A stretch of 7,216 nt of DNA, taken from contig DAICYU010000204.1 of NCBI GenBank assembly GCA_027311485.1, positions 1-7,216 of the forward strand. The letters are read 5' to 3'. This DNA is from Acetobacteraceae bacterium (GTDB lineage: Bacteria > Pseudomonadota > Alphaproteobacteria > Acetobacterales > Acetobacteraceae). Position 1 is the stretch's first letter, and every line of letters begins with the position of its first letter. The notes under the pieces were generated by a model. That model had not been told where the DNA came from. It saw only the letters and a program-made list of their open reading frames with translations, and searched no databases. Positions 1-6,792 of the stretch are shown here, in pieces. A program made the position numbers and the translations under genes.

Positions 1-225
1 GTCGGATCACTGCCAATCACGACAGGTCTTGGCGTACTGAGCGCCATGGATATCCTGGCCATTGCGATATTCTTCGTGGTTTTGCTCTCGTTCATCGCCA
101 TGACCTTCTGGGAGGCTCGGCGCCTTTCCGCGCTGGACCGCGGTGGGATGCCATTGCCGAAAACCGAAGTTTCCCGGCTGGGCGCAGGTCTGGTGCTCGC
201 CACGTCAAAATCAACGGGCTCCTGA
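1..225 (+). CDS. C-terminal fragment of an inner-membrane protein (5' truncated)
   Basis: An open frame runs from the first base of the window to a TGA at 223-225, giving 74 residues of a protein whose start lies outside. Residues about 16-37 form one strongly hydrophobic segment (MDILAIAIFFVVLLSFIAM and flanks) that should span the membrane. It is followed by an Arg-rich tail (EARRLSALDR), so by the positive-inside rule the C-terminus is probably cytoplasmic. The family is not recognisable from this tail. The stop lies 22 bases before the glycosyltransferase start on the same strand, which suggests a shared operon and a role in polysaccharide or glycolipid assembly or export, but that is inference from position only. 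The hydrophobic codon content in this frame, rather than the competing frame that begins at 143, supports it as the real coding frame. Confidence 0.68.
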   Translation, partial: VGSLPITTGLGVLSAMDILAIAIFFVVLLSFIAMTFWEARRLSALDRGGMPLPKTEVSRLGAGLVLATSKSTGS

Positions 226-247
226 TCGAAGTCAGAACGAAACAACT

Positions 248-1570
248 ATGGGTTCGCCGATCGTATTTGATGGGCTAAGGATATTTCTCGGGGACCTGAC
301 CCTTACGCCGCGTGGTATCGACCGGATCGACGTCGGGTATGCGCGTTTTCTCTTCGAAAACTGGTCAGGCGATTGCTTTGGACTACTGCCGACGCCGTGG
401 GGCATTCGGCTTTACGATCGTGACAAAGGCCTCCGGCTGCTGGATTCGGTTCAGGCGCTGTGGCGGGAAAACCAGCCCAGCGGCACGGACGCCGCATTCC
501 AGCGCTTCTGCTTTTTTCTTGGGCACCACATTGACAATGACGCGGGCGTCGATCGTGCGGGCGTGGACCGCATGGGGCACAACACCGGCGGCGCGCAGCG
601 CCGTGGCCTGGCGTCGCTGGGGCTGCGCTCATTAAAAAACAACCCGCTGTCGTGGGGGCAACCGGCCCACCGGGATGCGCCGAAGGGGTCCGTCTATCTC
701 AACGTCGGGCAACTGGGGTGGGCTGCTCCGGTCATGACGCGCTGGTTACGGCGGCGTGCCGATGTCCGCGCAATTTTTATGCTGCACGACGTCATCCCGT
801 TGCAGCGCCCGGATCTGGTTTCACGCTCCGGCCGTATTGCCTACGAATGCATGCTGAATACGGTGATCCGACATGCCGCCGGCCTGATCACAACGACCGA
901 GGTGGCGAGCCGGGCGGTGTGCCGGACGTTGCGGGCACAGGGGCTGCCCCCGGTTCCGGTGCAATCATTGCACCTGCCGGTTGACCCAGTTTTTCTGGAG
1001 CGTGAACCGCGCAGCAACACGCTTAGTCAGACACCCTATTTTGTCATCTGTGGCGCCATCGAGACACGCAAGAACCACGCCCTGCTGCTGGATGTCTGGC
1101 GCCGCATGGTTCAGCGTGTCGGGCCGACGGCGCCACGTCTGATGATCATCGGCTCGCCGGCGCATGGCGGCGATCAGGTTCTGAAACAGTTGCACGAGAC
1201 CGCGACGCTCCGAGACCATGTCGTTGTGCTGTCCGGCATGTCGAGTCCCAGCCTGCGCCGGGTCATTGCCAATGCCACCGCCGTGCTGATGCCCTCCTTC
1301 GCCGAGGGATTTGGCCTGCCGGTTGCCGAGGCCTTGGCCCTGGGAACGCCCGTTATTGCCTCCGACCTGCCGGCGCTGCGCGAAGTCGGGCGAGACCTCG
1401 CGGTCTATCTCGATCCGACTGACCCGGTGGCATGGTTCGAGGCGATCCTTGATGCCGCGGAGTCGGACGCTGCCACCGAGGCGTGGCGGGCCCGCGTCGC
1501 CGCGTATCGTCCGCTGACCCGCACCGACTATTTCAGCAAGGTCGAAGCGTTCCTGCAGAGTTTCAATTAA
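248..1570 (+). CDS. GT4-family glycosyltransferase (GT-B fold)
   Basis: This 440-residue protein is a retaining GT-B glycosyltransferase of family GT4 that should transfer a sugar from a nucleotide donor to a growing glycan or lipid-linked acceptor at the cytoplasmic face of the membrane. The C-terminal donor-binding domain is clear: GAIETRKN at residues 269-276, a GMSSPSLR stretch near 330, and EGFGLPVAE at 353-361, which supplies the two glutamates (E353, E361) of the family's EX7E motif, followed by GTPVIASD. The N-terminal half contains GIDRIDVGYARF near residues 23-34 and FMLHDVIPL at 177-185, usual for mannosyl- or rhamnosyltransferase-like GT4 enzymes. ATG 248 was chosen because an in-frame ATG at 143 would add 35 atypical residues overlapping the upstream gene. 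The ribosome binding site is weak. Residues 99-108 are a small tandem duplication (AGVDR twice) in a variable region. Donor and acceptor cannot be predicted. Confidence 0.92.
   Translation: MGSPIVFDGLRIFLGDLTLTPRGIDRIDVGYARFLFENWSGDCFGLLPTPWGIRLYDRDKGLRLLDSVQALWRENQPSGTDAAFQRFCFFLGHHIDNDAGVDRAGVDRMGHNTGGAQRRGLASLGLRSLKNNPLSWGQPAHRDAPKGSVYLNVGQLGWAAPVMTRWLRRRADVRAIFMLHDVIPLQRPDLVSRSGRIAYECMLNTVIRHAAGLITTTEVASRAVCRTLRAQGLPPVPVQSLHLPVDPVFLEREPRSNTLSQTPYFVICGAIETRKNHALLLDVWRRMVQRVGPTAPRLMIIGSPAHGGDQVLKQLHETATLRDHVVVLSGMSSPSLRRVIANATAVLMPSFAEGFGLPVAEALALGTPVIASDLPALREVGRDLAVYLDPTDPVAWFEAILDAAESDAATEAWRARVAAYRPLTRTDYFSKVEAFLQSFN
542..571 (+). repeat. In-frame 15-base tandem duplication in the GT4 gene
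   Basis: Two adjacent 15-base units (542-556 and 557-571) encode AGVDR-AGVDR at residues 99-108 of the glycosyltransferase. The units differ at a few bases (gtcgatcgt against gtggaccgc). The change keeps the reading frame and falls between the N-terminal elements and the first recognisable Rossmann strand, so it probably lengthens a loop. Confidence 0.5.
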
Positions 1571-1589
1571 GCGGCATGGGCCTGGTGAC

Positions 1590-1604
1590 GCCGGCTAGGC
1601 CGGC
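1590..1604. terminator. Short hairpin between convergent genes (weak terminator candidate)
   Basis: GCCGG-CTAGG-CCGGC forms a perfect 5-bp GC stem with a 5-base loop between the glycosyltransferase stop (1570) and the 3' end of the formyltransferase. The formyltransferase TAG stop (1595-1597 on the minus strand) lies in the loop. There is no following T-run on either strand, so intrinsic termination is doubtful. The position between convergent genes is the main argument. Confidence 0.22.
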
Positions 1605-2410
1605 ACCCGAAGGGCATGCATCACATCACGCCATGATGCCGCGCGCCGCCGCATACCGGACAGATGCCGGAGTTGAGCGGACGTTGGAAAGCCGCAGTAC
1701 GGTCCCGGCTCGACAAGTCTGTCCGTGGCCGAGCCGGTTTCGAGTGCATCGAGGACGTGGGACAGAAGTGGTAGCGCCCGCCAGTGCAAATGCAGGGCGG
1801 CTGCAAGCGCGGTGGTAGTGGCCGGCAGGGCGACTGCCTCCTGCGCCAGGATCGGTCCGGCATCGATCCGCGGCACGAGTCGATGCACCGTCACGCCGAA
1901 CCGGGGCGTCTCGGCCAGCAACGCATGAATGGTGGGCACCGGGCCGCGATGATCGGGCAGCAGGCCAGCATGCACATTGATCGCGCCCCATCGCGGGCAG
2001 GATATCGTCGTCTGCGTCAGGATCTGGTCGCAATGGAAGGTGACGATCAGATCGGCGTCGCATTGTCTCAACCGTTCCTGGAATTGCGCAGCGTTCATAT
2101 CGGCTGCAGTTTCAACGGCGATCCCAAGCGATCGGCACAGTTGCGCCATGGGTGTCCGTTCGGGCGTCCGCCGCCGAAGCGGCAGCATGCCTGCGATCCG
2201 CGGCAGCGAGAAATTGGCGATCATGTAGGGCAGCAGCCGCGGTCCCGACTGCCGCAAAAGCCGGATTGCCTGACCGGTCATGCCGCCTTGTTGCGGGCGG
2301 TAGGGATCGGACAATGCAACGAGGACGATGCGGTCGCGATGGGTGGTGACGAAACGCCGAACCGGTTCGGCTGATGCCAAGGCCTCCAATGTCAGCAGTG
2401 CGATGCGCAT
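1595..2410 (-). CDS. Formyltransferase-domain protein (GART/FMT-type; possible sugar N-formyltransferase)
   Basis: This 271-residue protein belongs to the formyltransferase superfamily, whose members usually move a formyl group from N10-formyl-tetrahydrofolate to an amine. The core is seen at residues 143-188: INVHAGLLPDHRG, then GVTVHRL and RIDAGPIL. It supplies the expected catalytic triad N145, H147 and D183, and the LLPxxRG loop is intact. The N-terminus (MRIALLTLEAL) begins with a Rossmann-like strand. It is shorter than methionyl-tRNA formyltransferase (about 310 residues), and no FMT C-terminal tRNA-binding domain is evident; instead there is a short CGFPTSAQLRHL tail of the type seen in stand-alone formyltransferases. 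Beside a glycosyltransferase, N-formylation of an amino sugar is an attractive role, but no sugar aminotransferase is in view. ATG 2410 is preceded by TAAGG four bases upstream. It is transcribed convergently with the GT4 gene and divergently from the SDR. Confidence 0.87.
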   Translation of the reverse strand: MRIALLTLEALASAEPVRRFVTTHRDRIVLVALSDPYRPQQGGMTGQAIRLLRQSGPRLLPYMIANFSLPRIAGMLPLRRRTPERTPMAQLCRSLGIAVETAADMNAAQFQERLRQCDADLIVTFHCDQILTQTTISCPRWGAINVHAGLLPDHRGPVPTIHALLAETPRFGVTVHRLVPRIDAGPILAQEAVALPATTTALAAALHLHWRALPLLSHVLDALETGSATDRLVEPGPYCGFPTSAQLRHLSGMRRRAASWRDVMHALRVPA

Positions 2411-2465
2411 GCGGCCTTATTTCTGAGGTCGAGCTTTGTACGCCCGAGGTGGTAAGGAGACGCCC
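2411..2465. promoter_or_regulatory. Divergent intergenic region between formyltransferase and SDR
   Basis: This gap must hold the start signals for the minus-strand formyltransferase and the + strand SDR unit. I see no convincing -35/-10 pair in either direction. The clear elements are TAAGG (minus strand, 2415-2419) serving the formyltransferase, and AAGGAGA (+ strand, 2454-2460) facing an ATG at 2466. Confidence 0.35.
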
Positions 2466-2519
2466 ATGCCATTCGTGGAAAAGAGGCGGTGGTGCCTAGC
2501 GTGTCCTCCGGTGACGTAG
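2466..2519 (+). CDS. Possible 17-codon upstream ORF (leader peptide candidate)
   Basis: An ATG at 2466 sits six to seven bases behind a near-consensus Shine-Dalgarno sequence (AAGGAGA, 2454-2460), the best ribosome binding site in the window. The frame reads MPFVEKRRWWCLACPPVT and stops at TAG 2517-2519. The SDR ATG follows 20 bases later in another frame, with a weaker site. The peptide has two Trp and two Cys codons but no run of one amino acid typical of attenuators. It may be a leader peptide that feeds ribosomes to the SDR, or chance. A sequencing frameshift joining it to the SDR is less likely because the SDR N-terminus from ATG 2540 has normal family length. Confidence 0.3.
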   Translation: MPFVEKRRWCLACPPVT

Positions 2520-2539
2520 CGAAGTCAAGCAAGAGCTCC

Positions 2540-3343
2540 ATGGAAACTCAAACAGCGCCGCGATGCGTGGTAATCTCCGGCGCATCCAGCGGACTGGGGG
2601 CCGCACTTGCGCGTGCCTATGCCGCCCCAGGGCGCATCCTGGGCTTGTGTGGTCGAAACGAAACCCGGTTGGCCGCAGTGGCGGAGGCCTGTCGCCAGCA
2701 AGGCGCCCAGGTTCATGCCGCTCGGCTTGACGTCGGAGACGCCGCTTCGGTGGCGGCCTGGTTGAACCAGCTGGATGCGGCGCATGGCATCGATCTTCTG
2801 ATTGCCAATGCAGGCGTATCCGCCGGCACGCGCGCCAACGGGTCGCCCGAAGGCCTGGAGACCGCATGCGGCGTGGTCCGGACCAATCTGCTGGGTGTCA
2901 TGAACTGTGTGGAGACGGTGCTGCCGGGCATGCTGGCACGCCAGCGCGGCCATATCGCCGTTGTCGCCTCAATTGCCGCCTATCGCGGACTGCCTGACAG
3001 TCCGAGTTACTGCGCCAGCAAGGCGGGGGTGCTGGCCTATGGTGAAGCCTTGCGCGGCGCATTGGCCGCCGGTGGCGTGCATGTCAGCGTCATCGTCCCG
3101 GGTTTTTTCGCCAGCCCGATGTCGGTGCGCTACCAGGGCCGCAAGCTGTTCCCGCTGACCGAGGCGCAAGCGGTTGCGCGGGTGATCGGCGGACTGAACC
3201 GCCATGCGGCGCGGATCGTGTTTCCGCTTCGCCTGGCCGTGCTGATGCGGGCAGCGGATCTGCTGCCGCCGCGCCTTGGCGACCGGATCATCCGGGCCTT
3301 TGCCTTCCGGATCGAGGATCGCCCCGACGAAGCGGCAACGTAA
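2540..3343 (+). CDS. Short-chain dehydrogenase/reductase (SDR), NAD(P)-dependent
   Basis: This 267-residue protein is a classical SDR that would oxidise or reduce a hydroxyl/keto group using NAD(P)(H) in the cytoplasm. The Rossmann fold carries the cofactor glycine motif SGASSGLG (residues 13-20), LDV near 63-65 for adenine contact, and ANAG at 89-92. The catalytic tetrad N116, S144, Y157 and K161 is complete in the usual YxxxK arrangement. R39 after the second strand (GRN) points to NADP(H). The C-terminal region has PGFFASPM, then a basic, hydrophobic tail with PLRLAVLMRAADLLPP, which could touch membrane or a lipid substrate. ATG 2540 places the glycine motif at the usual distance from the start. 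In-frame GTG codons at 2489 and 2492 (AAGAGG just upstream) are an alternative that adds up to 17 residues. The substrate is unknown; a lipid or polyketide-like keto group fits the neighbouring P450 and acyltransferase. Confidence 0.92.
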   Translation: METQTAPRCVVISGASSGLGAALARAYAAPGRILGLCGRNETRLAAVAEACRQQGAQVHAARLDVGDAASVAAWLNQLDAAHGIDLLIANAGVSAGTRANGSPEGLETACGVVRTNLLGVMNCVETVLPGMLARQRGHIAVVASIAAYRGLPDSPSYCASKAGVLAYGEALRGALAAGGVHVSVIVPGFFASPMSVRYQGRKLFPLTEAQAVARVIGGLNRHAARIVFPLRLAVLMRAADLLPPRLGDRIIRAFAFRIEDRPDEAAT

Positions 3344-3389
3344 CGACTTTCCGATTCAGCGTACGGGTCATCGCCTGACGTTCGTCGGT

Positions 3390-4343
3390 TCACGTCGACT
3401 TCAAGTCAGGGGCTGGCGATCGGGCTGGTTCCGTGTCGCCGCCGAACTCGATTGCCATGTACCATTGGGTGATGAGCCTGCGGACGATCGGCTCGAACAA
3501 CGCATCGATCCGCATGACCTCGGCCTGTATGTCGGCTGGCGTCAGGCGTCCGCGCGGCATGTCCAGGATCGGCAGGATGTGCGAGCAGAAGCGCGACGGG
3601 CCAATACGCTCGTTATATATCGGCAGGATCCGCGCACCGGTGGCGGCGGCAAGGCGCACCATCTTGCCAAGGTTGCCGTCGGTGCGCGGCGGGCGGCCGA
3701 AATGCGGCGCGGATACCTGCCCGTTGACGACTTCGTCCCCAGCGAGCCAAACGATGCCGCGCGGTTTCCGTAGCGTTTCCGCAACAGTATGCCAGACGTT
3801 CCGGCCCATCGGGATCAGGTTAACGGGAAGCGAGGCACGCCGGCGCGCCGCGATCAGGGCGTGCGCCCGGTTGGCAGGCGGCATGACCAGGGCGGAGAAC
3901 GGTCGGCCCTGGTTGATCAGGGGGTGGCGCGCGATCTGCTGACCGAGGACTTCCCAGTTACCGAGATGGAAGAAGCAGAGAATCAACGGCCGATCGTCGG
4001 CATAGGCGTTGTTGAGATGGTCCGAGCCGTTAACGATGGTGCGGCCTTCCTCGGCGATGCGTTCGATGGCGGCAAATTCGGCATAGGTTCGCCCGACATG
4101 GCGCCAGAGCGTCTGGATCGAGTCCTCAAGCGCGACCGGATCGGTGGCGAGATCGGGGCGCAGCCGCCGCAGCAGGGCGCGGGCACGGGCGTCGGCGGCC
4201 GGGTGGCCGCGCTGACCAAGACGGATGCCGAACCAGGCGCCCAGAGCCGAGCACGCGGGGGTAGGGAGGGCGCGCATGCCGTAGTGGAGGGAAAGGTCGC
4301 GCGCTTCCGCAATGAGGCGTGCGGTGCGCGGATTGAGGCTCAC
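3390..4343 (-). CDS. LpxL/HtrB-family lysophospholipid acyltransferase
   Basis: This 317-residue protein is of the LABLAT family (LpxL, LpxM, LpxP and relatives), which attach acyl chains to lipid A or similar lipids at the inner membrane. The catalytic HX4E motif is clear as HLGNWE, H126 to E131. It is followed by family landmarks GDEVVNGQV (202-210), APHFGRPPRT (212-221) and ATGARILPIY (234-243), and a QWYMAIEF stretch near 293-300. No strong N-terminal membrane anchor is seen, only a moderately hydrophobic stretch around residues 24-41. The start is GTG at 4343-4341: it overlaps the P450 TGA in a GTGA junction, and AAGGA lies eight bases upstream. A longer frame opening to 4634 would run back into the P450 and reads as low-complexity Arg/Pro sequence, so it was rejected. 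Translational coupling ties this enzyme to the P450. The acceptor could be lipid A, or another glycolipid or lysolipid. Confidence 0.9.
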   Translation of the reverse strand: MSLNPRTARLIAEARDLSLHYGMRALPTPACSALGAWFGIRLGQRGHPAADARARALLRRLRPDLATDPVALEDSIQTLWRHVGRTYAEFAAIERIAEEGRTIVNGSDHLNNAYADDRPLILCFFHLGNWEVLGQQIARHPLINQGRPFSALVMPPANRAHALIAARRRASLPVNLIPMGRNVWHTVAETLRKPRGIVWLAGDEVVNGQVSAPHFGRPPRTDGNLGKMVRLAAATGARILPIYNERIGPSRFCSHILPILDMPRGRLTPADIQAEVMRIDALFEPIVRRLITQWYMAIEFGGDTEPARSPAPDLKST

Positions 4344-5719
4344 GCCGCAAGTCCTTTGCCGGCGAGCGGCAGGCGGGGTTCGATCCGCATCGGCAGCCGT
4401 TCGCCCGGGCGTAACGTGAGGCGGCATACCGGCATCACTGGCCAGCCGGGGCGCAGTGTGAGCCGGACGGTCTGGGCAAGGGTCGCCAGGCAAAGGACTG
4501 CTTCGGTCAGGCCGAATGCGGCGCCGGTGCAGATCCGTGGGCCGATGCTGAATGGCACGTAGGCATACCGGCTGGGCACGCCAGAACCGCCCGGCATGAA
4601 GCGATCCGGAATGAAACTGTCGGGCTGGTCCCACAGCAGCTTATGGCGATGCAGCAACCAGGGTACCAGCATGACGATGGCCCCGGCTGGCACCTCCCGT
4701 TCGGCGATGGTGCGGGCTTCGCGGGCTTCCCGCGCCTGGATCGGCACTGGTGGGAAAAGGCGCAGGGTTTCCTCGATCACCGCGCGGGTGAAGCGCAGTG
4801 CCGGCAGATCAGCATAGGTGGCCGGTTGGCCGGCGAGTTGATCGACCTCGGCATGCAGGCGGGCTTCGGTTTCGGGATCCTGGGAGAGCAGGAACCAGGC
4901 CCATGCGAGGGTGTTGGCTGTGGTTTCATGCCCGGCCATGAACAGGACGGAGGCTTCGTTGCGCACAGCCTCGGCCGAGAGGGCGTGGCCGGAGGCCGGG
5001 TCGCTGAGCGAGCGGATCAGGGACGGTTCGTCCTTGCGGGCGCCCTTCAGAATGTCCGTCATCAGGTTAGACACGACAGTCTGGATGCGCTCCGCCGAGG
5101 CGCGAATACGCCGCCCGTGCAGGCGGGGGATCATGTCCGGAAGACCGAGAAGCGAGAGCAGGTCCATCTGCCCGATCAGCGCCTGATATTCGCTGAAGGC
5201 GGTGACGACGGTGCGGGCTGCGGCGTGGCCGAGTTGAGAGCCGAAGATGGTCCGGCAAATAACGTCGGCGGTCATTTCGGCCATGTGGCCGAGAACGTCG
5301 ATTTCCTGGCCGGTGCAGCGGACCCACAGGTCACGGCGCTCGGTGGCCGCCTGCGTCATGGCCGGTGCGAGCTCCGGCAATCGGGAGACATGGGTCAGCG
5401 GGGCAACGGCGCGCCGACGTTCCCGCCAAACATCGCCATCGCTGATGAACAGGCCGTCGCCAATGAGGGGCCGCAGCGCGTGGCGCTGTTGCGGCGACTT
5501 GCGTTCGAAATTCGCTGCGTCGTCGACGAAGACCTGCCGGACGGTATCGGGGCTGTTGCAGATGAACAGCGAGCGGCGGAGCAAGGTATGGCCGAAGAAT
5601 TCCTTGCTGAAAGTCGTTTCCGGCCAAATAGCCAGCAGGTTTTCCCGTGCCGTCCGCAACAGGCGCAACGGTGGGTAAACGGCGGGTGGCCGCGGCGGAT
5701 AAGGAGGAGTGTAGGGCAA
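4340..5719 (-). CDS. Cytochrome P450 monooxygenase
   Basis: This 459-residue heme-thiolate enzyme would insert oxygen into a C-H bond or oxidise a related group, using electrons from separate redox partners, none of which is encoded here. All hallmarks are present: C-helix WRERR (W98, R102), I-helix AGHETT at 262-267, K-helix ETLR (E317, R320), PDRF at 371-374, and the heme loop FSIGPRICTG at 390-399 with the cysteine ligand C397. There is no N-terminal membrane anchor, so it should be soluble and cytoplasmic. The proline-rich start (PYTPPYPPRPP) resembles the N-terminus of a common alphaproteobacterial P450 group. The only start codon giving this is TTG at 5719-5717, with no good ribosome binding site. 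The 3' end overlaps the acyltransferase start by four bases. A fatty acyl or lipid substrate is suggested by that neighbour but is not shown by the sequence. Confidence 0.96.
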   Translation of the reverse strand: MPYTPPYPPRPPAVYPPLRLLRTARENLLAIWPETTFSKEFFGHTLLRRSLFICNSPDTVRQVFVDDAANFERKSPQQRHALRPLIGDGLFISDGDVWRERRRAVAPLTHVSRLPELAPAMTQAATERRDLWVRCTGQEIDVLGHMAEMTADVICRTIFGSQLGHAAARTVVTAFSEYQALIGQMDLLSLLGLPDMIPRLHGRRIRASAERIQTVVSNLMTDILKGARKDEPSLIRSLSDPASGHALSAEAVRNEASVLFMAGHETTANTLAWAWFLLSQDPETEARLHAEVDQLAGQPATYADLPALRFTRAVIEETLRLFPPVPIQAREAREARTIAEREVPAGAIVMLVPWLLHRHKLLWDQPDSFIPDRFMPGGSGVPSRYAYVPFSIGPRICTGAAFGLTEAVLCLATLAQTVRLTLRPGWPVMPVCRLTLRPGERLPMRIEPRLPLAGKGLAA

Positions 5720-5750
5720 GGATCGTCGACCGAACCGATATGAAAAAGAA

Positions 5751-5763
5751 CCATTGGCAATGG
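5751..5763. promoter_or_regulatory. 13-base perfect palindrome, operator candidate
   Basis: CCATTG-G-CAATGG is a perfect inverted repeat with a one-base centre. It begins about six bases downstream of the candidate -10, so it would cover the expected transcription start of the P450-acyltransferase unit, a usual place for a repressor site. The half-sites do not extend further. No regulator gene is in the window. Confidence 0.33.
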
Positions 5764-5768
5764 CTGGT

Positions 5769-5798
5769 AATCTACGCGCGGTGCCGTGCGCTTGCCAA
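5769..5798 (-). promoter_or_regulatory. Candidate sigma70-type promoter for the P450-acyltransferase operon
   Basis: On the minus strand TTGGCA (5798-5793; five of six matches to TTGACA) and TAGATT (5774-5769; four of six to TATAAT) are separated by 18 bases, 50 bases ahead of the P450 TTG. They lie in the 143-base gap after the methyltransferase stop, where a new promoter is expected. The -10 match is modest and other sigma factors are possible. Confidence 0.35.
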
Positions 5799-5862
5799 CG
5801 TCGGAATGACGGCCGTGCGCGTTTAAGCGGACGGCCGGCGCAATAACGACGCGGGCCGGCGC

Positions 5863-6792
5863 TTATGCGTCGGCGTTGACGGACGGTTTGCCGAAGACGA
5901 CGACATCATGATGATCATCCCATGCGCGTTCGGCGAAACCGAGGATACGGATGTCGGGGATGGCCTGCAGGCGCGCCATGATCCAGTCGGGACGGATCAG
6001 GCTGACGCCATAGTTGGTCTGTTGATCAAACGTCCTGCGGAAATCGTGGTCATAATCGACGTAGCCGAAGCCGCTGCCTTGCATCCCTTCCAGGGCGACA
6101 TCGAACAGCGCATCGTCAAGATACTTCCACTTGTGCTTCTGGATGTGTTCGGAATGGCGGCCCTGGAGGGTAACGATTGCGACCCCACGGTCGGACAGGG
6201 AGCGCGCAATGAGTTCCAGGCCCGCGCCGACCAACGGGGCGGGCAGATGGGTCATCAGCGAACCACAGAAGATCAGGTCGAATGTGGCGCCGAAATCGAG
6301 TTCGCTCAGGTTTTCCTTTGACACCATGCCATCAACCGCCAAGTGGGTGCGGCAGAACTCAACATGGCTCGGATAGAGGTCACATGCGATGATCCGCGCC
6401 GCGGGGAAGAAAGCACGCAAGTGCCGCGTGACGCGACCGGAACCGCTGGGAAAGTCGAGAATAGAGCGCGGCGGTGGACGCAGATTGGCGGTAAGCGCCT
6501 GCACGACGATGCGGATCGCATCCTCGCCGACCGAGAAGTAGTGAGTCTCGGCCCATTCGTCGCTGGCGGTGTATTCCTTGTCGTCACGATCGAGATGGCG
6601 GACGGTACCCCGACCGGCATAGGCGGCGGCCATGGCGTCGTAGGTCATGAGCAGGTCGAGGTAGCGGGCCAGCCGCTCATTGACCAAGGCGGCGCCGCCC
6701 CGACCCGGCGTAACGATTTCGGGTTCGGCGCATTCCGTCCGGGTAAGCTCCGGCTGGCGACGCGAAAAAACCTTACGGAGATCGAAGACCAT
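5863..6792 (-). CDS. Class I SAM-dependent methyltransferase
   Basis: This 309-residue protein has a Rossmann-like methyltransferase domain in its middle. Counting from ATG 6792, motif I is ILDFPSGSGR at residues 111-120 (DxxxGxG), motif II is IIACDLYP at 134-141 with the acidic residue that holds SAM ribose, and FDLIFCGSLMTHLP near 171-184 supplies motifs IV and the following loop. The N-terminal 85 residues form a helical cap with Tyr- and Asp-rich segments, and the C-terminus ends in a WDDHHDVVVFG stretch seen in methyltransferases found near glycosyltransferases. O- or N-methylation of a glycan or metabolite is plausible; the acceptor is unknown. ATG 6792 is preferred to the in-frame GTG codons at 6795 and 6798 because AGGCGG (6805-6800) lies seven bases upstream of it. 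The stop is 143 bases before the P450, so it may be a separate unit or read into it. Confidence 0.9.
   Translation of the reverse strand: MVFDLRKVFSRRQPELTRTECAEPEIVTPGRGGAALVNERLARYLDLLMTYDAMAAAYAGRGTVRHLDRDDKEYTASDEWAETHYFSVGEDAIRIVVQALTANLRPPPRSILDFPSGSGRVTRHLRAFFPAARIIACDLYPSHVEFCRTHLAVDGMVSKENLSELDFGATFDLIFCGSLMTHLPAPLVGAGLELIARSLSDRGVAIVTLQGRHSEHIQKHKWKYLDDALFDVALEGMQGSGFGYVDYDHDFRRTFDQQTNYGVSLIRPDWIMARLQAIPDIRILGFAERAWDDHHDVVVFGKPSVNADA

Noticed and set aside
143..247. 35-residue N-terminal extension of the glycosyltransferase
   Set aside because: It is Arg/Cys/Pro-rich, overlaps the coding frame of the upstream membrane protein and is unlike GT4 N-termini. ATG 248 gives a normal start.
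1784..2374. + strand open frame of 196 codons
   Set aside because: It is antisense to the formyltransferase, whose catalytic triad and motifs are intact on the minus strand.
3344..3389. Terminator between the convergent SDR and acyltransferase genes
   Set aside because: The 46-base gap contains no stem with a suitable loop and T-run. A nearby GACTTCAAGTC palindrome has a one-base centre and lies within the acyltransferase coding end.
3789..4562. + strand open frame of 257 codons
   Set aside because: It is antisense to the acyltransferase and P450 and shows only a shadow composition typical of GC-rich DNA.
4344..4634. 97-residue N-terminal extension of the acyltransferase
   Set aside because: It lies wholly inside the P450 coding sequence, reads as Arg/Pro/His-rich shadow sequence, and GTG 4343 has a ribosome binding site and a stop-start overlap.
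4643..5743. Long + strand open frame of 366 codons
   Set aside because: It is antisense to the P450. The Gly/Asp/Glu/Arg-rich translation has no family motif, while the minus strand shows every P450 hallmark.
5832..5862. Repeated GGCCGGCGC pair after the methyltransferase stop as a terminator
   Set aside because: The two copies are direct repeats. Only the self-complementary GCCGGC core (6 bp) could pair and no T-run follows, so a terminator call is not supported.
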